Translations under genes and position numbers: made by a program
Shown here: one piece after another, positions 33,945 to 43,726 of the stretch
Position numbering within the stretch: the stretch's first letter is position 1
Layout: each line of letters opens with the position of its first letter
Assembly: GCF_003952365.1 (NCBI RefSeq)
Contig: NZ_CP034443.1
Span: 1,481,001-1,545,000 of the forward strand
Length of the DNA stretch: 64,000 nucleotides
Reading direction: 5' to 3'
Source: Mesorhizobium sp. M9A.F.Ca.ET.002.03.1.2
GTDB taxonomy: Bacteria; Pseudomonadota; Alphaproteobacteria; Rhizobiales; Rhizobiaceae
Notes under the pieces: model-generated
The model's input: only the letters and a program-made list of their open reading frames with translations
Told to the model about the DNA's origin: nothing
Databases searched by the model: none

Positions 33945-34982
33945 ATGCCCTCCTTGCGCATCCATTTCGATCGCCTGCTCGAAGGCGCCGCGCCCAAGGT
34001 CCCCCGGCAGGAGCTGACGCATATCGAGCGCTTGGCGCTGGTCCGCCGGCACGGCGATTTTTCGCTCGCCTATTCGACCGCCGTCCAGCGCAGCCTATCC
34101 TATTTCGGCGATGCCGATGGCTACATCGCCTTCGGCACCAAGATGAAGCAGCATTTCGCGCTCGGCGATCCGGTGGTTCGCCCGCCCGACAGGCCCGGCT
34201 ACATCAGGCGTTTCGTCGAAAGTGCCGGCAACCCCTGGTTCGTGCAGATCGGCGAGCAGACGGCGCGCGTTCTGGCTGGACTCGGATACCGGGTCAATCG
34301 TCTCGGTGTCGATACGCGGCTGCTCCTGCCCGCCCACGACTTTTCCGGAAAGCGCAACGAAACCGTGCGCTACTCCGAGCGCTGGCTCTTGAAGAAAGGG
34401 TTTTCCTTTGCCGAGGACAAGCGCACCATCTTTCCCGACGAGATCCGGCGGCTCTCGCAGAATTGGCGGGCCGACCGCATCGTCAAACGATGGGAGATGG
34501 CCTTCCTCAACCGCCCCTTTGACGATCATTTTGGCGTCGATATGCGCCGCTTCGTCCTGCATGGCCCGGATGGCGAGCTCGTTGCCTTGCTCGACTTCGA
34601 TCCCCTGTTCAGCGGCGGCAAGGTGATCGGCTACACCACCTCGTTCAAGCGCAAGCATGTCGATGCCACGTCGCATGCCGAGATCGGCTTGACCAAATTC
34701 GCGGTCGACCGCTTCCGCGAGCAAGGCGTCTCCATCGTCACGCTCGGCCTGTCGCCGCTTGTCGACATCGGACCCAGCGGATTTACCGAAAGCGACTTCT
34801 GGCGCGCCACCTTCCGGCGCGCCTATGACTCGCCATGGATCAATCGCCGCAAGTTCAACCTGCAGGGGCAGGCTGCCTTCAAGCGCCGCTTCCACGGCAT
34901 CGAGGAGCCGACCTACGTCGCCTTCCGCAAGGGGACCCCCATCGAGATGCTGGGATTGCTCCGCCTGGTCAAGGCAATTTGA
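33945..34982 (+). CDS. Stand-alone DUF2156 (MprF/LPG synthetase C-terminal-like) GNAT-fold protein
   Basis: A 345-residue soluble protein homologous to the cytoplasmic domain of MprF/LysX, which transfers an aminoacyl group to phosphatidylglycerol. Two GNAT-like folds are visible; telling stretches are GDFSLAYSTAVQRSLSYFGD, GDPVVRP, and SIVTLGLSPLVDIG near residue 265. MprF normally has a large N-terminal flippase with 14 membrane segments; here there is none and no signal peptide. Stand-alone forms occur in rhizobia and may use other lipid or peptide acceptors. The gene is convergent with the ABC-2 exporter. Function is inferred by homology only. Confidence 0.75.
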   Translation: MPSLRIHFDRLLEGAAPKVPRQELTHIERLALVRRHGDFSLAYSTAVQRSLSYFGDADGYIAFGTKMKQHFALGDPVVRPPDRPGYIRRFVESAGNPWFVQIGEQTARVLAGLGYRVNRLGVDTRLLLPAHDFSGKRNETVRYSERWLLKKGFSFAEDKRTIFPDEIRRLSQNWRADRIVKRWEMAFLNRPFDDHFGVDMRRFVLHGPDGELVALLDFDPLFSGGKVIGYTTSFKRKHVDATSHAEIGLTKFAVDRFREQGVSIVTLGLSPLVDIGPSGFTESDFWRATFRRAYDSPWINRRKFNLQGQAAFKRRFHGIEEPTYVAFRKGTPIEMLGLLRLVKAI

Positions 34983-34988
34983 ACGTTT

Positions 34989-35750
34989 TTAGTTCCGCAA
35001 CCGGTAGCCGGTCCTGAAGATCCACGCGACGATCGCTATGCAGGCCAGCAGGAAGACGACCGTCATGCCGAGGCTGATGCCGATCGAGACGTCGGACTTG
35101 CCGTAGAAACTCCAGCGAAAGCCGCTGACCAGATAGAGGACAGGGTTGAACAACGTCACCGTGCGCCAGATGCCGGGCAGCATGTCGATCGAATAGAAGC
35201 TGCCGCCAAGGAAGGTCAGCGGCGTGATGATCAACAGCGGCACTAGCTGCAGCTGCTCGAAGCTCTTCGCCCAGATGCCGATGATGAAACCGAACAGGCT
35301 GAAGGTCACCGCCGTCAGCACCAGGAAGGCGAGCATCCAGACCGGATGCTCGATGGTCAGCGGCACGAACAACCCTGCGGTCGCCAGGATGATCAGGCCG
35401 AGTATGATCGACTTGGTCGCCGCACCCCCGACATAGGCAAGGATGATCTCCAGATAGGACACCGGCGCCGACAGCAGCTCGTAGATCGAGCCGACGAATT
35501 TCGGGAAATAGATGGCGAAGGACGCATTGGAGATCGACTGCGTCAGCAGCGACAGCATGATCAGCCCCGGCACGATGAAGGCGCCGTAGCTGACGCCGTC
35601 GATCTCGGTAATACGCGAGCCGATGGCCGAGCCGAAGACGACGAAATAGAGCGATGTCGAGATGACGGGCGAGACGATGCTCTGCAGCACGGTCCGAAAG
35701 GCGCGCGCCATCTCCATCTTGTAGATCGCCCAGACTGCTCGCAGGTTCAT
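34989..35750 (-). CDS. ABC-2-type transporter permease (drug/polysaccharide exporter type)
   Basis: A 253-residue permease with six hydrophobic segments: [20 protein letters not shown] opening, then [20 protein letters not shown] and so on. The architecture is like NodJ/DrrB permeases. Its start overlaps the ATPase stop by four bases, so they form one ABC exporter. No accessory adaptor is adjacent. Substrate unknown. Confidence 0.88.
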   Translation of the reverse strand: MNLRAVWAIYKMEMARAFRTVLQSIVSPVISTSLYFVVFGSAIGSRITEIDGVSYGAFIVPGLIMLSLLTQSISNASFAIYFPKFVGSIYELLSAPVSYLEIILAYVGGAATKSIILGLIILATAGLFVPLTIEHPVWMLAFLVLTAVTFSLFGFIIGIWAKSFEQLQLVPLLIITPLTFLGGSFYSIDMLPGIWRTVTLFNPVLYLVSGFRWSFYGKSDVSIGISLGMTVVFLLACIAIVAWIFRTGYRLRN

Positions 35751-36673
35751 GCGTCCTTCCTCACCAGGTTGACGAAGATCTCCTCGAGCGAGCTGTTTTG
35801 CGTGTCGATATCGCGGAACTGGATGCCGGCCGCTTCGATGTCGCGGAGCAGCGAGGCGACGCCCGGCCGTTCGCTCTGGTTGTCATAGGTGTATGTCAGC
35901 CGATCACCGTCCGGCGAAAGCTCCAGCGCATAGCGCGAAAACGTCTCGGGTATGGTGGCGAGCGGGCTCCGCAGTTCCAGCAACAGCCGCTTGCGGCCGA
36001 GCGTGCGCATCAGTTCGGCCTTGTCCTCGACCAACACGATCTCGCCGCGATTGATGACGCCGACCCGGTCGGCCATCGCCTCGGCCTCCTCGATATAGTG
36101 CGTGGTCAGAATGATGGTGACGCCATCCTCGCGCAGCCGGCGCACCATCGCCCACATATCCTGGCGCAGCTCGACGTCGACGCCGGCCGTCGGCTCGTCG
36201 AGGAACAGCACCCTCGGTTCGTGCGACAGCGCCTTGGCGATCATCAGCCGCCGCTTCATGCCGCCGGACAGCGTGATCGCCTTGGCGTCCTTCTTGTCCC
36301 ACAACGACAGGTCGCGCAGCACTTTCTCGACGAAGGCATGGTCAGCCGGCTTGCCGAACAGGCCGCGGCTGTAGTTGACCGTCGCCCACACGCTCTCGAA
36401 TGCGTCGATGGTCAGTTCCTGCGGCACCAGCCCGATCAGGCTGCGCGCGGTGCGATAATCCCGGCTGATGTCGCTGCCGTCCACGGTGACCGTGCCCGAC
36501 GAGCGGTTGACGATACCGCAGACGATCGAGATCAGCGTCGTCTTGCCGGCGCCGTTCGGCCCGAGCAGCGCAAAGATCTCGCCGCGCTCGATATCGAGGT
36601 TGATCTCCTTCAGCGCCTTGAAACCGGTCGCGTAGGTCTTGGTGACCCCGGAAATGGAAATGATGGATGGCAT
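35747..36673 (-). CDS. ABC transporter ATP-binding protein (NatA/DrrA-like)
   Basis: A 308-residue ATPase with Walker [11 protein letters not shown]-loop LVPQELTID, signature [15 protein letters not shown], Walker [13 protein letters not shown] and switch His in [11 protein letters not shown]. The C-terminal 80 residues are the DrrA-type regulatory extension ([20 protein letters not shown] end). The ATG at 36673 gives the canonical N-terminus; upstream frame is intergenic. It powers the adjacent ABC-2 permease. It is divergent from cydA over 268 bp but is not of the CydDC type. Confidence 0.9.
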   Translation of the reverse strand: MPSIISISGVTKTYATGFKALKEINLDIERGEIFALLGPNGAGKTTLISIVCGIVNRSSGTVTVDGSDISRDYRTARSLIGLVPQELTIDAFESVWATVNYSRGLFGKPADHAFVEKVLRDLSLWDKKDAKAITLSGGMKRRLMIAKALSHEPRVLFLDEPTAGVDVELRQDMWAMVRRLREDGVTIILTTHYIEEAEAMADRVGVINRGEIVLVEDKAELMRTLGRKRLLLELRSPLATIPETFSRYALELSPDGDRLTYTYDNQSERPGVASLLRDIEAAGIQFRDIDTQNSSLEEIFVNLVRKDA

Positions 36674-36941
36674 GACTGAAAAACGGCTGCTTGAAAGAAG
36701 AACTGTTGATTTTGGTCCGCTGAATGTCGGTGCGCGCAGCCGGAAGTCAATGGCACTCCTGACAGTTCTGGACATTGGCGGCGCAAGAGACTGATCGGAA
36801 GATGTAAATTTGCATTTCCATATCCTTTGACCCCAAGATCCCCATGACCCTGCGGCGTTCCGCCTCGCGTGACGCCACGCCGCTTTGACGTTTGACGCAT
36901 CCGGCATATCTTCCTTGATATAACCGCAGCCGGAGCCCGCC

Positions 36942-38300
36942 ATGGACCCGCTCATGTTGTCGCGCATTCAGTTCGGCGCGAACATCTCGTTCCACATCCT
37001 GTTTCCGGCCATCACCATCGCGCTTGGCTGGGTGCTGCTGTTCTTCAAGCTTCGCTACAACGCCACCGGCGATTCCGCCTGGATGCGCGCCTATTTCACC
37101 TGGGTGAAGGTGTTCGCGTTGTCATTCGCCATGGGCGTGGTTTCGGGCGTCACCATGAGCTTCCAGTTCGGCACCAACTGGCCCGGTTACATGGAGACTG
37201 TCGGCAACATCGCCGGCCCACTGCTCGCCTATGAGGTCCTCACCGCCTTCTTCCTCGAGGCAGCGTTCCTTGGAATCATGCTGTTCGGCTTTCGCCGCGT
37301 CTCCAATCGCATCCACACGCTGGCAACCGTGCTGGTGGCTGGCGGCACCACTTTGTCCGCCTTCTGGATCATCGCGCTCAATTCGTGGATGCAGACGCCG
37401 GTCGGCTTCGAGATGCGCGATGGCGTAGCGCACGCCACCGACTGGTGGGCGATCGTCTTCAACCCGTCCATGCCCTACCGGCTCGTCCACATGCTGCTTG
37501 CCTCGGGCTTGACGGTTTCGTTCCTGGTCGGCGGCCTGTCGGCGCTGCGCTATCTCTATGGCGACCGCTCGGAATCGATGTGGAAGGCATTACGCACCGG
37601 TGTCTTCACCGCGGCAATCCTGATCCCCATCCAGATCTTCGCCGGTGACCAGCATGGCCTCAACACGCTGGAGCATCAGCCGCAGAAGATCGCCGCCATG
37701 GAGGCCAACTGGAACACCGGTCCCAACGTGCCGCTGATCCTTTTCGCGCTCCCGGACGAAGCGGCAAGGGAGAACAGATTCGAAGTCACCATCCCCGACG
37801 GCGCCAGCCTCATCCTCAGGCACAGCGCCAGCGGCGTCGTGCCGGGGCTGAACGACTATGCCGGCGACCACCCGCCGGTCTTTCCGGTGTTCTGGGGTTT
37901 TCGCATCATGGTTGGTGTCGGGGTTCTTATGCTCGTCGTCTCCTGGTCGGCCGCCTTTTTCTTGAAGCGCCGTCACAGCCTGCCGAAGCCGCTGGCGCTG
38001 GTGATGGTGCCGATGGCGCTGTCCGGCTGGCTGGCGACGCTGGCCGGCTGGTACACCACCGAGATCGGCCGCCAGCCCTGGCTGGTCACCGGCGTGCTCA
38101 AGACCGCCGACGCAGTCGGCCCGGTCGCCGGCAGCCAGGTCGCGCTGTCGCTTGCGGTCTATCTCATCCTCTACGCGCTGCTCTTGATCGCCTATCTCGG
38201 CGTGCTGGTGCATCTGGCGCTGAAGGCGGCGAAGGACGGCGATGCCTCGCCGCTGCCGGGCGTCATGAACGCGGCGCTGTCGCAGCCGGCGGCGAAGTAG
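36942..38300 (+). CDS. cydA: Cytochrome bd (cyanide-insensitive type) ubiquinol oxidase subunit I
   Basis: Subunit I of a terminal oxidase that reduces oxygen with quinol and resists cyanide and sulfide. The 452-residue protein has nine or so membrane segments and starts [20 protein letters not shown] with the heme b595 His ligand in SFHILFP. The loop after segment six (the Q-loop, about residues 250-330) is short, as in CioA-type enzymes. [20 protein letters not shown] is the conserved late motif. cydB follows after 10 bp. No cydDC genes, which assemble E. coli-type bd, are adjacent; Cio-type enzymes often lack them. Confidence 0.93.
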   Translation: MDPLMLSRIQFGANISFHILFPAITIALGWVLLFFKLRYNATGDSAWMRAYFTWVKVFALSFAMGVVSGVTMSFQFGTNWPGYMETVGNIAGPLLAYEVLTAFFLEAAFLGIMLFGFRRVSNRIHTLATVLVAGGTTLSAFWIIALNSWMQTPVGFEMRDGVAHATDWWAIVFNPSMPYRLVHMLLASGLTVSFLVGGLSALRYLYGDRSESMWKALRTGVFTAAILIPIQIFAGDQHGLNTLEHQPQKIAAMEANWNTGPNVPLILFALPDEAARENRFEVTIPDGASLILRHSASGVVPGLNDYAGDHPPVFPVFWGFRIMVGVGVLMLVVSWSAAFFLKRRHSLPKPLALVMVPMALSGWLATLAGWYTTEIGRQPWLVTGVLKTADAVGPVAGSQVALSLAVYLILYALLLIAYLGVLVHLALKAAKDGDASPLPGVMNAALSQPAAK

Positions 38301-38310
38301 GAGAACGGTG

Positions 38311-39315
38311 ATGACGCTTCCCTGGCCGACATTGCTCCCCCTCATCTTCGCCGGCCTGATGGGCCTTGCCATCCTGATCTACGTCATCCTCGACGGCTTC
38401 GATCTCGGCATCGGCATCCTGTTCGCGGTCGCCGAAGACGCCGAGCAGGACACGATGATCGCGGCAATAGGCCCATTCTGGGACGCCAACGAGACCTGGC
38501 TGGTGCTGGCCGTCGGCCTGCTGCTGGTCGCCTTCCCGCTGGCACACGGCACCATCCTCACCGCGCTCTACATTCCGGTCTTCCTGCTCCTTGTCGGTCT
38601 GATCTTGCGCGGCGTCGCCTTCGATTTTCGTGCCAAGGTGCCGGCCGGCAGGAAGCATCGCTGGAACCGTATCTTCTTCCTGGGCTCGGTCATCGCCTCG
38701 CTGGCGCAGGGCTACATGCTGGGGATTTATGTGCTCGGCCTGGATGTCGGCTTCGGCGGTATCACCTTCGGCGCGCTGGTGGCACTCTGCCTTGCCGCCG
38801 CCTATGCGGCGATGGGCGCAGCCTGGGTCATCTACAAGACGGAAGGCGAATTGCAGAGGAAGGCGGTGCTCTGGCTGCGCCGGGCGCTGGTGCTGACCGC
38901 GCTCGGCATGGTCGCCGTCTCGCTGGCCACGCCGCTCGCCAGTCCGCGCATTTTCGACAAATGGTTCGTCTGGCCCGCCATGCTCTATCTGTCGCCGCTG
39001 CCGATCCTGTCGGCGGTGCTGTTCCTGTGGCTGTGGCGGCAAACATTCCATCTGCCCACGGCGGACGACCGCCATGCGCTGACGCCGTTCCTGACACTGG
39101 CCGCCATCTTCACGCTGGGCTTTGCCGGCTTGGCCTGGTCGTTCTATCCCTTCGTGGTGCCCGACAGGCTGACCATCTGGCAGGCGGCGTCCGCACCCGA
39201 AAGCCTCGCCATCATCCTGGCCGGCACAGTGGTCGTGCTGCCGATCATCATCTTCTATTCGTTCTACGCCTACCGCGTCTTCGGCGGCAAGGCGACGGAT
39301 CTGACCTACGACTGA
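38311..39315 (+). CDS. cydB: Cytochrome bd (cyanide-insensitive type) ubiquinol oxidase subunit II
   Basis: Subunit II of the same oxidase, 334 residues with about eight membrane segments. Typical start: PWPTLLPLIFAGLMGLAILIYVILDGFDLGIG, with the conserved LDGFDLGIG turn, followed by FWDANETWLVLA. A GTG at 38308 is also in frame, but the ATG at 38311 is better spaced from GGAGA. It is co-transcribed with cydA. No small cydX-like subunit is recognisable downstream. Confidence 0.92.
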   Translation: MTLPWPTLLPLIFAGLMGLAILIYVILDGFDLGIGILFAVAEDAEQDTMIAAIGPFWDANETWLVLAVGLLLVAFPLAHGTILTALYIPVFLLLVGLILRGVAFDFRAKVPAGRKHRWNRIFFLGSVIASLAQGYMLGIYVLGLDVGFGGITFGALVALCLAAAYAAMGAAWVIYKTEGELQRKAVLWLRRALVLTALGMVAVSLATPLASPRIFDKWFVWPAMLYLSPLPILSAVLFLWLWRQTFHLPTADDRHALTPFLTLAAIFTLGFAGLAWSFYPFVVPDRLTIWQAASAPESLAIILAGTVVVLPIIIFYSFYAYRVFGGKATDLTYD

Positions 39316-39542
39316 CCGACAAGCGCTGCAACGCGCTGGGGTTGTGGCTTCGCTCACAGCGATTCCAGCACATCAATTATCTGCATATATTTTAGGCACA
39401 TCTGCCATATGGGCGGCATCAAGGTCGTTACGGCGGCTTTCGGGCTGCGCCATAAGGCTTCGATTCAGCATGGTTTCGATGGTTTGGCATGTCTGTTGCT
39501 TTGCCCTGACGACCAATCGGTTTTGTTCAGTCAAAGGGGAAA

Positions 39543-40337
39543 ATGATGAATCGTCGCAATGCGTGCATGCTGGCCTTCGCCGCCGTGGCTGGAATGGCCA
39601 TGGCTCCGTCTCCGCAGGCGCGGGCTGACGCCCTGAGCGACATCGGGGCGCGAGGCACCGTCCGCATCGCCGTTCCACAGGATTTCCCACCCTTCGGCAG
39701 TGTCGGCGCCGACATGACGCCGCAGGGCTACGACATCGACATGGCCAACCTCATTGGCGAAAAGCTGGGCGCCAAGGTTGAGATCGTCCCGGTCACCAGC
39801 GCCAACCGCATTCCCTATCTTCAGACCAACAAGGTCGACCTGGTCATATCGAGCCTCGGCAAGAACCCCGATCGCGAGAAGGTCATCGACTTTTCCGAAG
39901 CCTACGCCCCCTTCTACAACGGCGTGTTCGCTCCGGCCGACATTGCGGTCGCGAAGGCGGAAGACCTCGCCGGCAAGACCGTTGGCGTCACCCGCGGCGC
40001 GATCGAAGACCTCGAACTGACCAAAGTCGCGCCCGCGAGCGTCGAGATCAAGCGCTACGAGGACAACAACGGCACTATCTCCGCTTTCCTTTCGGGCCAG
40101 GTCGAAGTGATCGCGACCGGGAATGTCGTCGCCGCCGCCATCCTCGAAAAGAACCCGCCTAAGCGGCCCGAGCTCAAATTCCTGATCAAGAACTCGCCCT
40201 GCTACATCGGCATGAACAAGGAGGAGCCGGCGTTGATGGCCAAGATCAACGGGATTATCGCCGCTGCCAGGTCCGACGGCGCCCTCAACGCGATTTCGCA
40301 AAAATGGCTGAAGGTGGACCTGCCGGCGGATTTGTGA
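39543..40337 (+). CDS. Amino-acid ABC transporter substrate-binding protein (family 3)
   Basis: A 264-residue periplasmic protein with signal peptide (MMNRRNACMLAFAAVAGMAM, cleavage near ARA-DALSD). The mature part shows family-3 features: GTVRIAVPQDFPPFGSVGAD, MTPQGYDIDMANLIGEKLG, NRIPYLQTNKVDLVISSLG and DREKVIDFSEAYAPFY. AAAGGGGAAA precedes two adjacent ATG codons. Ligand probably a polar amino acid (glutamate, glutamine, lysine or similar), not resolvable here. First gene of a four-gene importer operon. Confidence 0.92.
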   Translation: MMNRRNACMLAFAAVAGMAMAPSPQARADALSDIGARGTVRIAVPQDFPPFGSVGADMTPQGYDIDMANLIGEKLGAKVEIVPVTSANRIPYLQTNKVDLVISSLGKNPDREKVIDFSEAYAPFYNGVFAPADIAVAKAEDLAGKTVGVTRGAIEDLELTKVAPASVEIKRYEDNNGTISAFLSGQVEVIATGNVVAAAILEKNPPKRPELKFLIKNSPCYIGMNKEEPALMAKINGIIAAARSDGALNAISQKWLKVDLPADL

Positions 40338-40372
40338 GCGCCCGTCGCGTGCAGCACGCCGGGTAGCAGACT

Positions 40373-41044
40373 GTGACCTATCATTTCGATTTCGGTTGGC
40401 TGATCGACTATGTGCCGGTGCTGCTCAAGGGCATCCGCATCACCATGCAGCTCAGCCTGATCGGCGCGGTGTTCGGCGTGGCATTGGGCATTGCCTGCGC
40501 CTGGGTGCGCGCGCTCGGTCCGAGATGGCTGAAGCCCGTCGTCGCGACCTATGTCGAGCTGATCCGCAACACGCCCTTTCTCATCCAGCTGTTCTTCATC
40601 TTCTTCGGCCTGCCGTCGCTTGGCATCAAGATGTCGGAATTGACCGCCGCCAACCTCGCCATGATCGTGAACCTCGGCGCCTACAGCTGCGAGATCATCC
40701 GCGCCGGCATCCAGGCCACGCCACGCGGCCAGTTCGAGGCCGGCGCGAGCCTCGCCATGACCCCGTTCCAGGCCTTCTGGTACGTGGTTCTGGTCCCGGC
40801 GCTCCAGCGCATCTGGCCTGCTCTGTCGTCGCAGATCGTCATCGTCATGCTGGGGTCGGCCGTCGTTTCGCAGATTGCCGCCGAGGACCTGACCTTCGCC
40901 GCCAACTTTATCCAGTCGCGCAATTTCAGGGCCTTCGAGACCTACATCGTCTCCACCTTGATCTATCTGGCCCTCGCGATCCTCCTGCGCCAGCTGCTGG
41001 CCGGCCTGGGCTGGATGCTGTTTCCAAGGAAGGCGTCGCGATGA
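40373..41044 (+). CDS. Polar amino-acid ABC transporter permease (first)
   Basis: A 223-residue HisM/GlnP-type permease with about five membrane segments. The coupling loop EIIRAGIQATPRGQFEAGASLAMT is the EAA motif that contacts the ATPase. It uses a GTG start at 40373, 35 bp after the binding-protein gene. It pairs with the next permease to form the membrane channel. Confidence 0.92.
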   Translation: MTYHFDFGWLIDYVPVLLKGIRITMQLSLIGAVFGVALGIACAWVRALGPRWLKPVVATYVELIRNTPFLIQLFFIFFGLPSLGIKMSELTAANLAMIVNLGAYSCEIIRAGIQATPRGQFEAGASLAMTPFQAFWYVVLVPALQRIWPALSSQIVIVMLGSAVVSQIAAEDLTFAANFIQSRNFRAFETYIVSTLIYLALAILLRQLLAGLGWMLFPRKASR

Positions 41045-41054
41045 GGCACGCGCC

Positions 41055-41714
41055 ATGACCGAGTTCAGCTTCTGGGACATCCTGCGCAACCTGCTCTTGG
41101 CCGCGCGCTGGACCGTCCTGCTCTCGCTTGTCTCCTTTGTCGGTGGCGGCGTCGTCGGCGCGGCGCTGCTTTTCCTGCGCATCGGCGGCCGGCGTTGGAT
41201 GCGGCTTCTGTCGCGCGGCTACATCCAACTGTTCCAGGGCACGCCGCTCTTGATGCAGCTCTTTCTCGCTTTCTTCGGCCTTGGCCTGTTCGGCATCGAC
41301 GTTCCCGCCTGGCTTGCCGCTTGTGTCGCCCTCATCCTGTGGACCGCCGCCTTCCTCGCCGAGATCTGGCGCGGCTGCGTCGAGAGCATCGCCAAGGGGC
41401 AATGGGAAGCGTCCGCCAGCCTTGGAATGGGTTATCTCCAGCAGATGCGTTACGTCATCCTGCCGCAGGCGCTGAAAGTGGCGGTGCCGCCGACGGTCGG
41501 CTTCTCGGTGCAGGTGGTGAAGGGCACCGCGCTCACCTCCATCATCGGCTTCGTCGAACTGTCGAAGGCCGGTTCGATCGTCACCAACGCGACGTTCCAG
41601 CCGTTCACCGTCTATGGCCTGGTCGCGCTCATCTACTTTGCTTTGTGCTGGCCGCTGTCGAAATCGAGCCAGCTCCTGGAAAGGAAGCTCAATGTCGCTC
41701 ATCGCAATCACTGA
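41055..41714 (+). CDS. Polar amino-acid ABC transporter permease (second)
   Basis: A 219-residue homologue of the previous permease. EIWRGCVESIAKGQWEASASLGMG is its EAA coupling loop and FQGTPLLMQLFLAFFGLGLFG an early membrane segment. It lies 10 bp after the first permease gene and its end overlaps the ATPase start by 23 bp. Two different permeases indicate a heterodimeric channel. Confidence 0.92.
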   Translation: MTEFSFWDILRNLLLAARWTVLLSLVSFVGGGVVGAALLFLRIGGRRWMRLLSRGYIQLFQGTPLLMQLFLAFFGLGLFGIDVPAWLAACVALILWTAAFLAEIWRGCVESIAKGQWEASASLGMGYLQQMRYVILPQALKVAVPPTVGFSVQVVKGTALTSIIGFVELSKAGSIVTNATFQPFTVYGLVALIYFALCWPLSKSSQLLERKLNVAHRNH

Positions 41715-42417
41715 GGTGAAGAAGCGCTTCGGCGACAACGAGGTGCTGAAGGGAATTTCCATCGACGTCGCGCCGGGCGAGGTCGTCGCCATCATCGGCA
41801 AGAGCGGTTCGGGCAAGTCGACGCTGCTGCGCTGCATCAACGGGCTGGAGACCATCGATGAAGGCTCGATCGTCGTCGCCGGCGCCCAGTTCCTGCCCGA
41901 CGAGGTTCATCTCAAGGCCTTGCGGCTGAAGGTCGGCATGATCTTCCAGCAATTCAACCTGTTCCCGCATCTCACGGCTGGCGGCAATGTCATGCTGTCG
42001 CAGATGGTGGTGAAGAAGACGCCGAAAAAGGACGCCGAAGCGGTGGCGCGAAAAATGCTCGACCGGGTCGGTCTCGCCCACAAGTTCGACGCATTGCCGG
42101 ATGAACTGTCCGGCGGCCAGCAGCAGCGCGTGGCGATCGCGCGGGCGCTCGCCATGCAGCCTATCGCGCTCCTATGCGACGAGATCACCTCGGCGCTCGA
42201 TCCCGAACTCGTCGCCGAAGTGCTGGCTGTCGTCAAGGAGCTGGCCGCGGAAGGCATGACGCTGGTGATGGTCACGCACGAGATGCGCTTCGCCCGTGAC
42301 GTCTGCTCGCGCGTCGTCTTCATGCATCAGGGCCGCGTCCACGAGATCGGCGCCCCCGAGGACGTCTTCGCCAACCCCAGGACGCCGGAGCTCAGGCAGT
42401 TTCTTGGCGTGCAATAG
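41692..42417 (+). CDS. Polar amino-acid ABC transporter ATP-binding protein
   Basis: A 241-residue GlnQ/HisP-type ATPase: Walker A GKSGSGKST, Q-loop MIFQQFNLFPHLTA, signature LSGGQQQRVAIARAL, Walker B IALLCDEITSALDP and switch His in MVTHEMRFARDV. GGAAAGGAA lies before the ATG at 41692, which is inside the permease gene. It completes the importer. A GC-rich hairpin overlaps its stop codon at 42416-42437. Confidence 0.94.
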   Translation: MSLIAITEVKKRFGDNEVLKGISIDVAPGEVVAIIGKSGSGKSTLLRCINGLETIDEGSIVVAGAQFLPDEVHLKALRLKVGMIFQQFNLFPHLTAGGNVMLSQMVVKKTPKKDAEAVARKMLDRVGLAHKFDALPDELSGGQQQRVAIARALAMQPIALLCDEITSALDPELVAEVLAVVKELAAEGMTLVMVTHEMRFARDVCSRVVFMHQGRVHEIGAPEDVFANPRTPELRQFLGVQ

Positions 42418-42437
42418 GCGGGCGTCGCCGCCCGCCT
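42416..42437. terminator. Hairpin between convergent ABC ATPase and msrA genes
   Basis: AGGCGGGCG and CGCCCGCCT are perfectly complementary around TCGC. It starts at the ATPase stop codon and ends 15 bp before the msrA stop on the other strand, the expected place for a shared bidirectional terminator, though no T-run follows. Confidence 0.6.
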
Positions 42438-42451
42438 GGCCCAGCGAAAAA

Positions 42452-43192
42452 TCAGCTCTTGTTGGCGGCCAGCACCAGCACCGGCTTGTCGCTGTAAAGG
42501 CTGGGGAATAGCGTCTTTAGATTCTCGACCTTGGGCAGGTCGTTGTAGACGATATAGGGATAGGTCGGGTTCAGCGTCAGGAAATCCTGGTGATAGTCCT
42601 CGGCGCGATAGAAGGGTTTTTCGGTCTCCAGCGTGGTCACGATCGGCTCCGGAAAGACCTTGGCCTTGTCGAGTTGGGCGATGTAGCTCTCGGCGATCTT
42701 CTTCTGGGCGTCGCTTTCGGCAAAGATCGTCGAACGGTACTGCGGGCCGCGGTCCGGGCCCTGATAGTTCAGCTGCGTCGGGTTGTGCGCGACCGAGAAA
42801 TACACCTGCAGCAGCTGGCCGTAGGTCACCTCTGACGGTTCATAGGTGATCTCGACGGCTTCGGCGTGCCCGGTCCGGCCGGTGCCGACCGTCTCGTAGA
42901 CAGCCGTGTCCTCGGTCCCGCCGGCATAGCCGGAGACGGCGCTGGTCACGCCCTTGACGTGCTGGAACACGCCTTGCACGCCCCAGAAGCAGCCGCCGGC
43001 GAAGACCGCCTTCGCGGTGCCGCCGGCGGCTTTCTCGTCCATCGCCGGCGGCGGGATCACCACCGCGTCCTCGGCCGAGACCGCCGGCGTCTGCCACAAG
43101 GCGGCGCCGGCCGCCGCGAGGATCAGCGCCGCAAGCACGCCCCTGGCGAAGCTCGTCGACGGCCTTGCAATGGATACTCGTATACCGGTCAT
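42452..43192 (-). CDS. msrA: Peptide methionine sulfoxide reductase MsrA, exported or membrane-anchored
   Basis: Reduces methionine-S-sulfoxide in proteins. The catalytic Cys68 lies in AGGCFWGVQGVF, followed by VTSAVSGYAGGTEDTAVYETVGTGRTGHAEAVEI (quoted only in part: YAGGTE, GRTGHAE). The first 40 residues are a signal peptide or anchor (basic start, FARGVLAALILAAAGAALW, then TPAVSA), unusual for MsrA, which is mostly cytoplasmic. This places it in the periplasm, where it would need a reducing partner. The next minus-strand genes upstream encode a Met-rich repeat protein and a CxxC protein, both exported. Confidence 0.92.
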   Translation of the reverse strand: MTGIRVSIARPSTSFARGVLAALILAAAGAALWQTPAVSAEDAVVIPPPAMDEKAAGGTAKAVFAGGCFWGVQGVFQHVKGVTSAVSGYAGGTEDTAVYETVGTGRTGHAEAVEITYEPSEVTYGQLLQVYFSVAHNPTQLNYQGPDRGPQYRSTIFAESDAQKKIAESYIAQLDKAKVFPEPIVTTLETEKPFYRAEDYHQDFLTLNPTYPYIVYNDLPKVENLKTLFPSLYSDKPVLVLAANKS

Positions 43193-43362
43193 GTCTGATC
43201 TCCCATGAAGGTGTTGTGACTATAGAACATATAGGTCCGCCAGCGTCTCACATTGCCGTGCGCCGCTCAGGCCGGAACGGTGCTCCGGCGCAGGGTTGAG
43301 CCGCCGCGCCGGTGCCACAAGGGTCCTTGGCCTGGACAGGGACTGCCGGAGCCGGACCAGAC

Positions 43363-43641
43363 CTACTTGGCCATCGCGTCGCAGGCCTTTGTCGCCTCGT
43401 CCTTCTTCATCGCGTCGGTCTCCATGGCTGCCTTGTCCATGCAGTCCTTCACCTTTTCGGCGGCCATCGGGTCGGCCGGCTTCATCGCCTCGGTGGCCAT
43501 CGCATCGGCGGGCTTCATGGCATCCGTGGCCATCGGGTCCGCGGGCTTCATCGCATCCTCGGCGCGGGCGATGCCGCCGGCAAAAAGCGCCGTCGAGCAA
43601 AGCGCGAAGGCAAGCGCCGGCAGCGTTAGGCGGTTGGTCAT
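43363..43641 (-). CDS. Exported methionine-rich MXKDX-repeat-type protein
   Basis: A 92-residue protein with a signal peptide (MTNRLTLPALAFALCSTALF, cleaved near ARA-EDAM) and a mature part made of near repeats of the pattern DAMKPADPMATDAMKPADAM: three copies of an 11-residue unit, then CMDKAAMETDAMKKDEATKACDAM with two cysteines. AGGAG precedes the ATG at 43641. It resembles the pentapeptide MXKDX family. Alternating Met and Asp/Lys side chains suggest metal or oxidant sensing or buffering, which is inference. It lies upstream of msrA on the same strand. Confidence 0.75.
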   Translation of the reverse strand: MTNRLTLPALAFALCSTALFAGGIARAEDAMKPADPMATDAMKPADAMATEAMKPADPMAAEKVKDCMDKAAMETDAMKKDEATKACDAMAK

Positions 43642-43726
43642 GGTGGTCTCCTCTGGGGTTGATGGCGCGCTGATGCGGCCGGCATGTGCGGCGCCGCTCA
43701 TGCGGCGTTGCGCAAATCTCGAGAGT

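Noticed and set aside
36905..36925. FNR/ANR-like TTGAT in front of cydA
   Set aside because: Only one half-site; the second half ATCAA is missing at the right spacing.
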